The notes beneath the pieces are model-generated. The model worked only from the letters and a program-made list of their open reading frames with translations, was not told where the DNA came from and did not search any database. Position numbers and translations under genes: made by a program. A DNA stretch of 64,000 bases from CADEDH01 sp965262175 (GTDB taxonomy: Bacteria; Actinomycetota; Acidimicrobiia; Acidimicrobiales; SZUA-35). The number at the start of each line of letters is the position of its first letter. The first letter of the stretch is position 1. The DNA lies in NCBI GenBank assembly GCA_965262175.1, contig CBDHES010000002.1, positions 2,542,001 to 2,606,000 of the forward strand. Direction: 5' to 3'. Shown here piece by piece: positions 8,514 through 15,507 of this stretch.

Positions 8514-9230
8514 ATGACCGATCCTGCCCGTCCCACCGTCGTCGTGGTCGAGGACGATCGTGGGGTCCGAGAGTCGTTGGCCATGGTGCTCGACTTCCAG
8601 GGCATCGAGGTGGCCCAGGCCGAGAGCGGTGAGGACGGGCTCGATCTGATCGCCGCCGTCGATCCGGCGATCGTGGTCCTCGACGTGAACCTGCCCGGGA
8701 TCGACGGGCTCGAGGTGTGCCGACGGCTCCGAGCCCGGGGCGACCGGCGGCCGGTCTTGATGCTGACCGCTCGCCACGAGGTGGCCGACCGGGTCGACGG
8801 CCTCGACGCCGGCGCCGACGACTACCTCCCCAAGCCGTTCGCCCTCGACGAGCTGTTGGCTCGGGTGCGGGCCATGCTCCGGAGGGCCGACGACTGGTCG
8901 GGGGCCGGACCCGACCCCGAACCGGTCGGCGAGCAGCTCCGGCTCGACGATCTGTCGATCGACGTCGCCGCCCGACAGGTGACGCGGGCCGGTCGCCCGA
9001 TCGAGCTGACGAAGCTGGAGTTCGACCTGATCGAGCTGCTGGTGGCCAACGCCGGGATCGTCCTCGCCCGCGACACCATCTACGAACGCATCTGGGGCTA
9101 TGACGAGGAGCTATCGTCCAACACCCTCGAGGTGTTCATCTCCAGCCTCCGGCGCAAGCTCGAGGCCGGTGACGGGCGTCGTCTGATCCACACCATCCGC
9201 GGCGTCGGCTACGTGGCCCGGCCGTCGTGA
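8514..9230 (+). CDS. OmpR/PhoB-family response regulator
   Basis: A 238-residue two-domain regulator. The receiver domain has the acidic pair ED-D (13-15), the phospho-accepting aspartate D57 in LDVNLPG, and the conserved Lys of the KPF motif near residue 104. The C-terminal winged helix (about 140-235) ends with the usual HTIRGVGYVA. Its stop overlaps the kinase start as GTGA, so the pair is coupled. Targets unknown. Confidence 0.94.
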   Translation: MTDPARPTVVVVEDDRGVRESLAMVLDFQGIEVAQAESGEDGLDLIAAVDPAIVVLDVNLPGIDGLEVCRRLRARGDRRPVLMLTARHEVADRVDGLDAGADDYLPKPFALDELLARVRAMLRRADDWSGAGPDPEPVGEQLRLDDLSIDVAARQVTRAGRPIELTKLEFDLIELLVANAGIVLARDTIYERIWGYDEELSSNTLEVFISSLRRKLEAGDGRRLIHTIRGVGYVARPS

Positions 9231-10735
9231 GCCTGCGGCTCCGGCTCGCCCTCGGTGCCGGGCTGCTCAGCTTCGTCGTCATCCTCGTCGTCGCCGCCGG
9301 AGCCTTCTTCGCCGCCACCGACGATCTCGAACGGGCGATCGACGAGGAGCTGGAGGCCCGGGCGACCCGGGTCGCCGAGTTCGTCGCGACCGTCACCCCC
9401 GACGAGGTGGGACCCGACGGACTGGGACCGGACGGACTGGGACCGGATGGACTGGGACCAGATGGACTGGGACCGGATGGACTGGGACCGGACGGCTCCC
9501 CCGGGACGTCGCCGCCGCCCGACGTCGAGCTGGCCCGGGAGCTCGGTCAGGCCATCGACTTGATCGGCCGCAACGGCGAACCGACCGTCGTCTCATCGGT
9601 GCTCCCGATCAGCGAGGACGATCGGGCGGTCGGCCGGGGGGATCGGCCCGGGGTCAACTGGCGCACGGAACGTTCCGGAGAGACGACGTTCCGGGTGCTG
9701 ACCCTCGCCATCGAGCCTCCCGATCCGGCACCCGGCGAGGGCCCGACCCTGGCCGCGGTCATCGGTGCGGTCCGGGTCACCGACGACATCACCGGTCTCG
9801 ATCGGGGCCTCGGCAACTTCCGCCGCCGCCTCCTGACCGGGGGCATCCTCGCCGCCGGACTCCTGGCGGCAGGCACGTGGCTCCTCACCGGCTGGCTGGT
9901 CCGGCCGGTGGTGGCCGTCACCGAGGCCGCCGAACACCTGGCCCGCAACCAGCGACCCGAACCGTTGGCCATCGACCGCTCCGACGAGGTCGGGCGGTTG
10001 GCCGCCAGCTTCGACTCCCTCCTCACCGCCCTGACGGTCGCCCGAGAACAGCAACAACGGCTCGTCGCCGATGCCGGCCACGAGCTTCGAACCCCCCTGA
10101 CGAGCCTGCGGACCAAGATCGAGTTCCTCCAGGCGGCTCCCCAGCTGGCCGCCACCCAGCGCCGCCGGGTGGTCGACGGGGCCGTCGACGAGTTGGAGCG
10201 GTTGACCGAGCTGGTCACCGAGCTGCTCGACCTGGCCGCCGACGCCTCGAGCGGCGACGAGACGATCGTCGAGGTCGACCTCGACGACCTGGTCGATGAC
10301 GAGGCCCGCCGCTTCGCCCGGGTCTCGGGTCGGACGGTGGACATCGACACCTCTCCCCACCGGACCGAGGGCCGACCCCGGGCCATCACCCGCGCCCTGT
10401 CGAACCTGCTGCGAAACGCCGATCGCTACGGCGACGTCGACGGCCCGATCTCCGTCGTCCAGCGAGGCCCTCGGATCGAGGTCGCCGATCGAGGGCCGGG
10501 GATCGAGCCCGACGATCGGGACCGCATCTTCGATCGCTTCTACCGGGGTCGGGCCGCCCGGACCATCGGACGGGCGGGAGCCGACGGCTCCGAGGGGAGT
10601 GGGATCGGGCTGGCGATCGTGGCCCGGGTCGCCGAGCTCCACGGCGGCGAGGTGTGGGCCACCGAACGGCCCGGCGGAGGCGCCGTCGTGGGGTTTTCGG
10701 TGGCTGCCGACAGCACGTCGGCTGGTCCGAATTGA
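9227..10735 (+). CDS. Two-component sensor histidine kinase with repeat-bearing sensor loop
   Basis: A 502-residue kinase: transmembrane segment 1 (about 5-27), an extracytoplasmic loop (28-200), segment 2 (about 206-228), HAMP, dimerisation domain with phospho-acceptor H285 in AGHELRTPLTS, then an ATPase domain with N-box NLLRNADRYG, DRGPGI and GSGIGLAIV. It phosphorylates the regulator encoded just upstream, with which it overlaps. The loop carries a Leu-Gly-Pro-Asp-Gly tandem repeat (residues about 61-90), low-complexity sequence not expected in a ligand-binding pocket; it may be a spacer or a copy-number-variable element. Confidence 0.93.
   Translation: MSLRLRLALGAGLLSFVVILVVAAGAFFAATDDLERAIDEELEARATRVAEFVATVTPDEVGPDGLGPDGLGPDGLGPDGLGPDGLGPDGSPGTSPPPDVELARELGQAIDLIGRNGEPTVVSSVLPISEDDRAVGRGDRPGVNWRTERSGETTFRVLTLAIEPPDPAPGEGPTLAAVIGAVRVTDDITGLDRGLGNFRRRLLTGGILAAGLLAAGTWLLTGWLVRPVVAVTEAAEHLARNQRPEPLAIDRSDEVGRLAASFDSLLTALTVAREQQQRLVADAGHELRTPLTSLRTKIEFLQAAPQLAATQRRRVVDGAVDELERLTELVTELLDLAADASSGDETIVEVDLDDLVDDEARRFARVSGRTVDIDTSPHRTEGRPRAITRALSNLLRNADRYGDVDGPISVVQRGPRIEVADRGPGIEPDDRDRIFDRFYRGRAARTIGRAGADGSEGSGIGLAIVARVAELHGGEVWATERPGGGAVVGFSVAADSTSAGPN
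9406..9495 (+). repeat. 15-base tandem repeat encoding Leu-Gly-Pro-Asp-Gly
   Basis: Five adjacent copies of a 15-base unit (9421, 9436, 9451, 9466, 9481), differing at one or two third-position-like sites, preceded by one degenerate copy from 9406. The unit length is a multiple of three, so copy changes would lengthen or shorten the kinase sensor loop without breaking the frame. Confidence 0.95.
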
Positions 10736-10765
10736 TCGCTGCGGGCAGCAGTTTTTCGACGAGAC

Positions 10766-10795
10766 GTGACAAGTCGCCATCAATCGGCCTACCCT
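10766..10795 (+). promoter_or_regulatory. Promoter of the AraC-type regulator
   Basis: GTGACA (10766-10771) and TACCCT (10790-10795) are 18 bases apart, a credible -35/-10 pair, leaving a leader of about 30 bases before the ATG at 10831. Confidence 0.45.
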
Positions 10796-10830
10796 CCCTG
10801 GCGGGGCAAGGATGAGGATGGACAGCCCCA

Positions 10831-11667
10831 ATGGTGAGAACCCCGGTCATCGCCCGAACCAGCGGAACCTCGTCGCGGATCTTCCCCGTCACCGTCACGA
10901 CCGCCGCTGACCAGCGGTTTGCGTGGCGGCAGCGTCCGATCGACCGAGTCGAGCACCACACGTTGCTCGTGACGATCAACGGCGCCGGTACCCACTCGAT
11001 CGACTTCGAGGACCACGTCGTGGAGCCCGGCATCGTTCTCCACGTACGACCAGGCCAGGTCCACGGCTTCGACCCCGAGGCGACCTTCGACGCCTATCTC
11101 GTGCGGGTCGACCCGAACCGATGCCCCCCGGCGATCGTTGCCCGCAACCGTCCGGACCCCGCGGTCCGCCTCCCATCGGCCTCAGCCGGGGTCGTCCGGT
11201 CACTGGCCGAGGCGTTGCTGACCGAGTCCCAGCGGTGCGAGGCCGATCCCGACGTGCTGCTCTCGGGGGCGATGCTGCTCTTCGACCAGCTGAACCGGGT
11301 CCGGCTCGACCCCGGCCCCGCCTCCCGGGGTCACGTCGAGCTCGTCCAGCGGTTCGAGGCCGAGGTCGAGCGGAACTTCACCCGGTCCCGAACCGTGTCG
11401 GTCTACGCCCGGTCGATCGGAACCTCGACCAAGACCCTCAGCCGGGCGACCGCAGCGGTCGCCGGATGCGCCCCCAAGGAGCTGATCGATCGCCGAGTGG
11501 CGCTGGAGGGCAAGCGGCTCCTGGCGCTCACCGCCGACCCCATCGCCACGATCGGCAGCACCCTCGGCTTCTCCGACCCGACGAACTTCACCAAGTTCTT
11601 CGCCCGCAACGTCGGCATCACCCCCCACGAGTTCCGGGCCCGCCATCGGCTGACCACCGGCGCCTGA
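10831..11667 (+). CDS. AraC-family transcriptional regulator
   Basis: A 278-residue regulator with an N-terminal cupin-like sensing domain (about 30-110, with HVRPGQVHGF) and a C-terminal double helix-turn-helix (about 170-275, including PIATIGSTLGFSDPTNFTKFFARNVGITPHEFR, the signature region). The ATG at 10831 has only a weak GGATGAGG ribosome site. It is convergent with the hydratase gene, so no target is obvious; the adjoining two-component pair or distant genes are possible. Confidence 0.9.
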   Translation: MVRTPVIARTSGTSSRIFPVTVTTAADQRFAWRQRPIDRVEHHTLLVTINGAGTHSIDFEDHVVEPGIVLHVRPGQVHGFDPEATFDAYLVRVDPNRCPPAIVARNRPDPAVRLPSASAGVVRSLAEALLTESQRCEADPDVLLSGAMLLFDQLNRVRLDPGPASRGHVELVQRFEAEVERNFTRSRTVSVYARSIGTSTKTLSRATAAVAGCAPKELIDRRVALEGKRLLALTADPIATIGSTLGFSDPTNFTKFFARNVGITPHEFRARHRLTTGA

Positions 11668-11713
11668 GCCGGCCCGGCGTCTGCGGCCGGCGAGCCGCCG
11701 CCGCCGGCACCGA

Positions 11714-12517
11714 TCAGCGGAACGACAGGCCGAAGCTGCCCAGCGGTCCGTAGTCGAACAGGAACCGGCTCCCCGGTCGGACGTCGATCGGGCGGGTGAA
11801 CGATCCGGCCAGCACGGTCTGGCCGGCCTCGAGCCGGAGCCCCTGGTCGTGGTAGCGGCGGGCCAGCCACACGATCCCCTGCGCGGGGTGGTCGAGCACC
11901 CCGGCTGCCAGGCCGGTCTCCTCCACCACGTCGTCCCGGTAGGCCAGGGCTCCGACCCACCGCAGATCGGTTTCCCGGGGGCCGATCGCCCGACCGCCAC
12001 ACACGATGCCGGCGTCGGCCGCGTTGTCGGCGATCGTGTCGACGACCGTGCGGGCCCGCCCCGTTTCGGGGTCGCGGCGGAACGAGCGGGCGTCGATCAG
12101 CTCGACGGCGGGGGTGACGTGGTCGGTGGCATCGAGCACGTCGTCGATGGTGAGGTCGTCACCGGTGAGGTCGGTGGCCAGCACGAACGCCAGCTCCACT
12201 TCCAGCTTCGGGTCGCAGAAGTCGGCGGCCTCGAGCTCGGCATCGGGTGCGAACACCATCGCCTCGGTGAGAAAGCCCGAGTCGGGGGTGTCGATGGCCA
12301 TCGCCTGCTGCATCGCCCGCGACGTCAGCCCGATCTTGTGACCGACCAGCCGCTCGCCCCGCGCCAGCTTGAGCGCCAGCCACGAGGCCTGGATCCGGTA
12401 GGCATCGTCGACGGTGGCGTCGGGATGGACCGAGGTCGTCTGCCGGACCGGGGTGGCGGTCCGCTCTGCCTCGTCGAGGAGCGCCGCCTCGGCGGCGACG
12501 GTGGCGTCGTCCAGCAT
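11714..12517 (-). CDS. 2-oxo-hept-3-ene-1,7-dioate hydratase-like enzyme (HpaH/MhpD family)
   Basis: A 267-residue fumarylacetoacetate hydrolase-superfamily hydratase, which adds water to 2-oxo-alkenoates in meta-cleavage of aromatic acids. Recognisable blocks are GHKIGLTSRAMQ, the metal-binding acidic motif KLEVELAFVL, TPAVELIDAR, DTIADNAADAG and HPAQGIVWLARR, in the family order and close to the usual length. No other aromatic-degradation gene lies beside it. Start ATG 12517 is set by a -10-like hexamer just upstream. Confidence 0.82.
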   Translation of the reverse strand: MLDDATVAAEAALLDEAERTATPVRQTTSVHPDATVDDAYRIQASWLALKLARGERLVGHKIGLTSRAMQQAMAIDTPDSGFLTEAMVFAPDAELEAADFCDPKLEVELAFVLATDLTGDDLTIDDVLDATDHVTPAVELIDARSFRRDPETGRARTVVDTIADNAADAGIVCGGRAIGPRETDLRWVGALAYRDDVVEETGLAAGVLDHPAQGIVWLARRYHDQGLRLEAGQTVLAGSFTRPIDVRPGSRFLFDYGPLGSFGLSFR

Positions 12518-12525
12518 GGCGCCCG

Positions 12526-12531
12526 AGCCTA
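12526..12531 (-). promoter_or_regulatory. Leaderless-type -10 element (TAGGCT, minus strand)
   Basis: TAGGCT followed by eight bases and the hydratase ATG at 12517. Confidence 0.5.
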
Positions 12532-12571
12532 CGGTCCACCCCATCGAATCGCCCCATTCGGGGGCTGTGGC

Positions 12572-12577
12572 TACCCT
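12572..12577 (+). promoter_or_regulatory. Leaderless-type -10 element (TACCCT)
   Basis: TACCCT followed by eight bases and the ATG at 12586; divergent from the hydratase promoter 40 bases away. Confidence 0.5.
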
Positions 12578-12585
12578 GGAACCGC

Positions 12586-12963
12586 ATGGCGGATGCATCG
12601 TTCCGTTTCGAGGGGACCCGACAGCTCCGAGCCAGGGCGCTGGACCTGCCCGGCGTGGCCGAGGGAGAGTCGTGTGTGAAGCGCTCGTTCAAGGCTCGGA
12701 CCAAGGGGTTCCTCTACCTCGGTGAGACCGACGACGAGTACAACGTGATGCTCAAGGTCGGTGACTCGGTCGACGACGCTCGGTCGTTCTGCGACGAAGC
12801 GCCCGATCGGCGGTCGGTCGGGTCGACGAACTGGGTCACGCTCCGGTTCGGGACCACCGAGCTCCCGCCCCCGTTCCTCGCCGACTGGATCGAGGAGAGC
12901 TACCGGATGCTCGCCCCCCGCAAGCTGGTGGCCGAACTCGAAGGTGATCGACCGGCGAGGTGA
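12586..12963 (+). CDS. MmcQ/YjbR-family protein
   Basis: A 125-residue protein of the MmcQ/YjbR double-wing fold, often called DNA-binding although direct evidence is thin for most members. The family features are the early RALDLPGVAEGES, a basic FKARTKGFLYLG strand and the closing WIEESYRMLAPRKLVAEL helix. No partner is suggested by its neighbours; the next gene starts 75 bases downstream with its own promoter elements. Confidence 0.75.
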   Translation: MADASFRFEGTRQLRARALDLPGVAEGESCVKRSFKARTKGFLYLGETDDEYNVMLKVGDSVDDARSFCDEAPDRRSVGSTNWVTLRFGTTELPPPFLADWIEESYRMLAPRKLVAELEGDRPAR

Positions 12964-12974
12964 CGGAACCCGCT

Positions 12975-12996
12975 GTTCACCTGACGGACGTCTGAC
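12975..12996 (+). promoter_or_regulatory. PHO-box-like direct repeat upstream of the metallophosphoesterase
   Basis: GTTCACCTGAC and GGACGTCTGAC are adjacent 11-base units identical at 7 positions, resembling the GTTCACC direct repeats bound by PhoP in Streptomyces. A further GGTCACC lies at 13017. The arrangement is 28-49 bases before the -10 hexamer, where an activator would bind. Confidence 0.35.
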
Positions 12997-13023
12997 GCCC
13001 CTGAGCCCGTAACCGTGGTCACC

Positions 13024-13029
13024 TAGCGT
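13024..13029 (+). promoter_or_regulatory. Leaderless-type -10 element (TAGCGT)
   Basis: TAGCGT followed by eight bases and the ATG at 13038. Confidence 0.5.
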
Positions 13030-13037
13030 CGGCCACC

Positions 13038-14204
13038 ATGGGCATGTTCAACAAGAAGTACCTTCCCCGGGGCGCGGTGGCCGCAGTCGTCGCGCTGCTC
13101 GGCGCGTCGGTGGCCGCTCCGGCGGCGGCCGACGTCGAAGCCGAGGCCGGCCGTGGCGACCGGGCGACGACGATCGCCATCATCGGCGATGCTCCCTACG
13201 GCACCGAGCAGGAGGCCGGGGCCGATGACCTGGTCGACGCCATCAACGCCGATCCCGATGTTCGGACCGTCATCCATCTCGGCGACACCAAGAGTGGGAG
13301 CCGGGAGTGCTCCAACGAGTACTTCCGCTTCATCCGCCGGATGTTCAACCGGTTCGACGATCCGCTGTACTACACCCCCGGCGACAACGAGTGGACCGAT
13401 TGCCATCGGGACAACAACGGGGCCTACAACCCCCTGAACCGGCTCAACCGGCTTCGCCTGATCTACTACATCAACATCGGCGTCCCGTTCGGCGGCCGGG
13501 GGAACACGGTCAGCACCCAGCACGAGCGGGGCTACCCCGAGAACCAGATGTGGTTCCAGAACGGCGTCCAGATCTCGCTCATCCACGTCGTCGGCTCCAA
13601 CAACGGCGCCGCCCCCTGGTGGAACGGGACCGACGTCAACCCCCGCAACGGCCGGAACCTGACGGCCCGGCGGGAGGCCGAGGTGGCCGATCGCAACGCT
13701 GCCGCCATCGCCTGGATGCACCGGGCGTTCGACAGCGCCGAGCGGCGCGACGCCGCCGGCGTGATGCTGGTGTGGCACGGCGACCTGTGGGCGGCGTTCG
13801 AGAACGCCAACCCCGACACCCGACTGGATGCCACCGACGACTTCGTGCAGCAGGTCGCCGATCGGGCGGCCGCCTTCGGCAAGCCGGTCCTGATCGTCAA
13901 CGGCGACACCCACGACTACTACGCCTGGCACCCGTTCTCCGATGAGGACACCCACCCGCTGGCCGAGTACTACACGTTCCGGGGCATCGATCTGGCCACC
14001 GTCGACAGCGACTTCTACCACGGTGAGGTCACCCGGGCCCCCAACGTGACCCAGGTCGTGTTCGACATCTGGGACCGCTTCGTGCCCGAGCCCGAGGGCT
14101 TCGGCCCCGAGGACTTCGGTTGGTTGCGGGTGACGATCGACCCCGACTCCCCCGAGGTGTTCTCCTTCACCCAGGAGTTCATCGACCGGCCCGCCGCCGA
14201 CTGA
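13038..14204 (+). CDS. Secreted calcineurin-like metallophosphoesterase
   Basis: A 388-residue exported phosphoesterase. A Sec signal peptide (KK, then a hydrophobic AVAAVVALLGASVAAPAAA, cleavage near residue 32) is followed by the binuclear-metal motifs in order: IIGDAPYG (first Asp, with an Ala replacing the usual His), HLGDTKSG, YTPGDNEWTDC (GDNE; GNHE equivalent), WHGDLW and NGDTHDYY. It probably acts outside the membrane on phosphate esters. A PHO-box-like repeat upstream would fit control by phosphate starvation. A strong hairpin follows it. Confidence 0.85.
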   Translation: MGMFNKKYLPRGAVAAVVALLGASVAAPAAADVEAEAGRGDRATTIAIIGDAPYGTEQEAGADDLVDAINADPDVRTVIHLGDTKSGSRECSNEYFRFIRRMFNRFDDPLYYTPGDNEWTDCHRDNNGAYNPLNRLNRLRLIYYINIGVPFGGRGNTVSTQHERGYPENQMWFQNGVQISLIHVVGSNNGAAPWWNGTDVNPRNGRNLTARREAEVADRNAAAIAWMHRAFDSAERRDAAGVMLVWHGDLWAAFENANPDTRLDATDDFVQQVADRAAAFGKPVLIVNGDTHDYYAWHPFSDEDTHPLAEYYTFRGIDLATVDSDFYHGEVTRAPNVTQVVFDIWDRFVPEPEGFGPEDFGWLRVTIDPDSPEVFSFTQEFIDRPAAD

Positions 14205-14236
14205 TCCCACCGGGCCTCCCGGTCTCCCCCCCCGAG

Positions 14237-14266
14237 CGTTCCCGGTCCGATCACGGGCCGGGAACG
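14237..14266 (+). terminator. Strong hairpin terminator without T-run
   Basis: A 13-base stem beginning CGTTCCCGG and ending CCGGGAACG with a four-base ATCA loop and one G-T wobble, 33 bases after the phosphoesterase stop. No T-tract follows, as is common in high-GC actinobacteria. Confidence 0.6.
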
Positions 14267-14329
14267 TTCGCGTTCGGACACCCGGGGGGCGATGGTTCCC
14301 GGCCGGGCGATCGGCCGTCGGTGGGACGG

Positions 14330-14335
14330 TAGAGT
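14330..14335 (+). promoter_or_regulatory. Possible -10 element (TAGAGT)
   Basis: TAGAGT followed by ten bases and the ATG at 14346; slightly longer spacing than the other leaderless-type sites. Confidence 0.4.
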
Positions 14336-14345
14336 CGTCGGCGGC

Positions 14346-15470
14346 ATGGGCGGATGGGACGAACAGGAAGACGGTCAGCCGGTCGTCGGCGCTCCGAACT
14401 TGCGATCCCTGGTGCCGCTGTTCCTCATCGCCTCGCTGATCGTGGGCTTCTTCGCCTGGCTCAGCCTCCGTCCGGGCGTGGAGACCGCGCTCCGGGCCGA
14501 CTCCGCCCTGACCACCCCCGAGGACCCGGATGGCTCATCGGCGGCCGTCGGCGCCGATGACGGCGAGCCCGACGGGGCGACCGGGATCGCGGCCGGCGAG
14601 GAACCGCCCGCCGGCGATGACGGGGCCGCTGGCGATGACGGGGTCGGTGGCGATCCGGCCGGTGGTGGTGCCGCCGGGGTGACCGGCGACGATCCCTCGA
14701 CGACGAGCACCGCACCGGGTTCGACCACCGTGCCACCGGTCACCGTCGCCGAGGGCCCAGGGGTCATCTACTACAACGACTTCGCCGCCGGGGCCATCGG
14801 GCCCGAATGGGAGCAGTACGACGGCGTCGGCAACGCCGGTTGGGGCTATCGGCGGCCGTCGGCGCTGTCGGTGGTGGCCGATCCCGATGCGGCCGGCGGC
14901 CGATGCCTCGCCATCACCGCCTCGATGGGTGAGGGAGCGGACGCCGGGCGGCTCGTGTCGGGAGGTATGAAACTCCTCGGCCACAGCCTCGTCTACGGCC
15001 GGTACACGGTCCGGGTCCGGGTCGAGGACGACCCCGCTCAGGTGACCAACGGCGTCGTCCTCCTCTGGCCCTCGTCGGATCGATGGCCCGAGGAGGGCGA
15101 GATCAACATCGTCGAGAGCTACTACCACCGCGACACCCGCACCCCGGTCGAGTCTCGGCTCCACTGGATGGTCCCCGACGCCGTCCCGCCCTTCGACCGG
15201 TCCGACGACGCCCTCAACCAGGTCGATCACCTGGTCGATGGCAGCGACTGGCACACCTACGTGCTCGAATGGACCGCCGACGCGGTCACCGTGTCGGTCG
15301 ACGACGGCCCGCCCCGCACCCTCTCGGGTGGCGACGCCGTCATCCCCTCGACCCCGATGGACCTGACGCTCCAACTCGACGGGTTCGACGTCCCCGACAC
15401 CGGCATCCAACCGTCGCTCGACCGCCCGGTCACCATGTGCGTCGACTTCGTCCAGGTCGAGCAGTTCTGA
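14346..15470 (+). CDS. Membrane-anchored GH16-like glycosidase-fold protein
   Basis: A 374-residue protein with one N-terminal transmembrane anchor (about 20-40), an acidic Gly/Asp/Thr-rich linker (about 55-135) and an extracellular beta-jelly-roll domain resembling glycoside hydrolase family 16. The domain shows YYNDF, LVYGRYTVRVRV, WPEEGEINIVES, LHWMV and HTYVLEWTADAVTVSVD in family order. In the active-site strand the usual ExDxxE reads E252-I-N254-I-V-E257, so both outer glutamates are present but the middle aspartate is asparagine. It may therefore be slow, altered or only carbohydrate-binding. Confidence 0.75.
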   Translation: MGGWDEQEDGQPVVGAPNLRSLVPLFLIASLIVGFFAWLSLRPGVETALRADSALTTPEDPDGSSAAVGADDGEPDGATGIAAGEEPPAGDDGAAGDDGVGGDPAGGGAAGVTGDDPSTTSTAPGSTTVPPVTVAEGPGVIYYNDFAAGAIGPEWEQYDGVGNAGWGYRRPSALSVVADPDAAGGRCLAITASMGEGADAGRLVSGGMKLLGHSLVYGRYTVRVRVEDDPAQVTNGVVLLWPSSDRWPEEGEINIVESYYHRDTRTPVESRLHWMVPDAVPPFDRSDDALNQVDHLVDGSDWHTYVLEWTADAVTVSVDDGPPRTLSGGDAVIPSTPMDLTLQLDGFDVPDTGIQPSLDRPVTMCVDFVQVEQF

Positions 15471-15507
15471 CGGCCCCACGAACGGGCTCGGTGCCCGGGG
15501 GAGCGGC

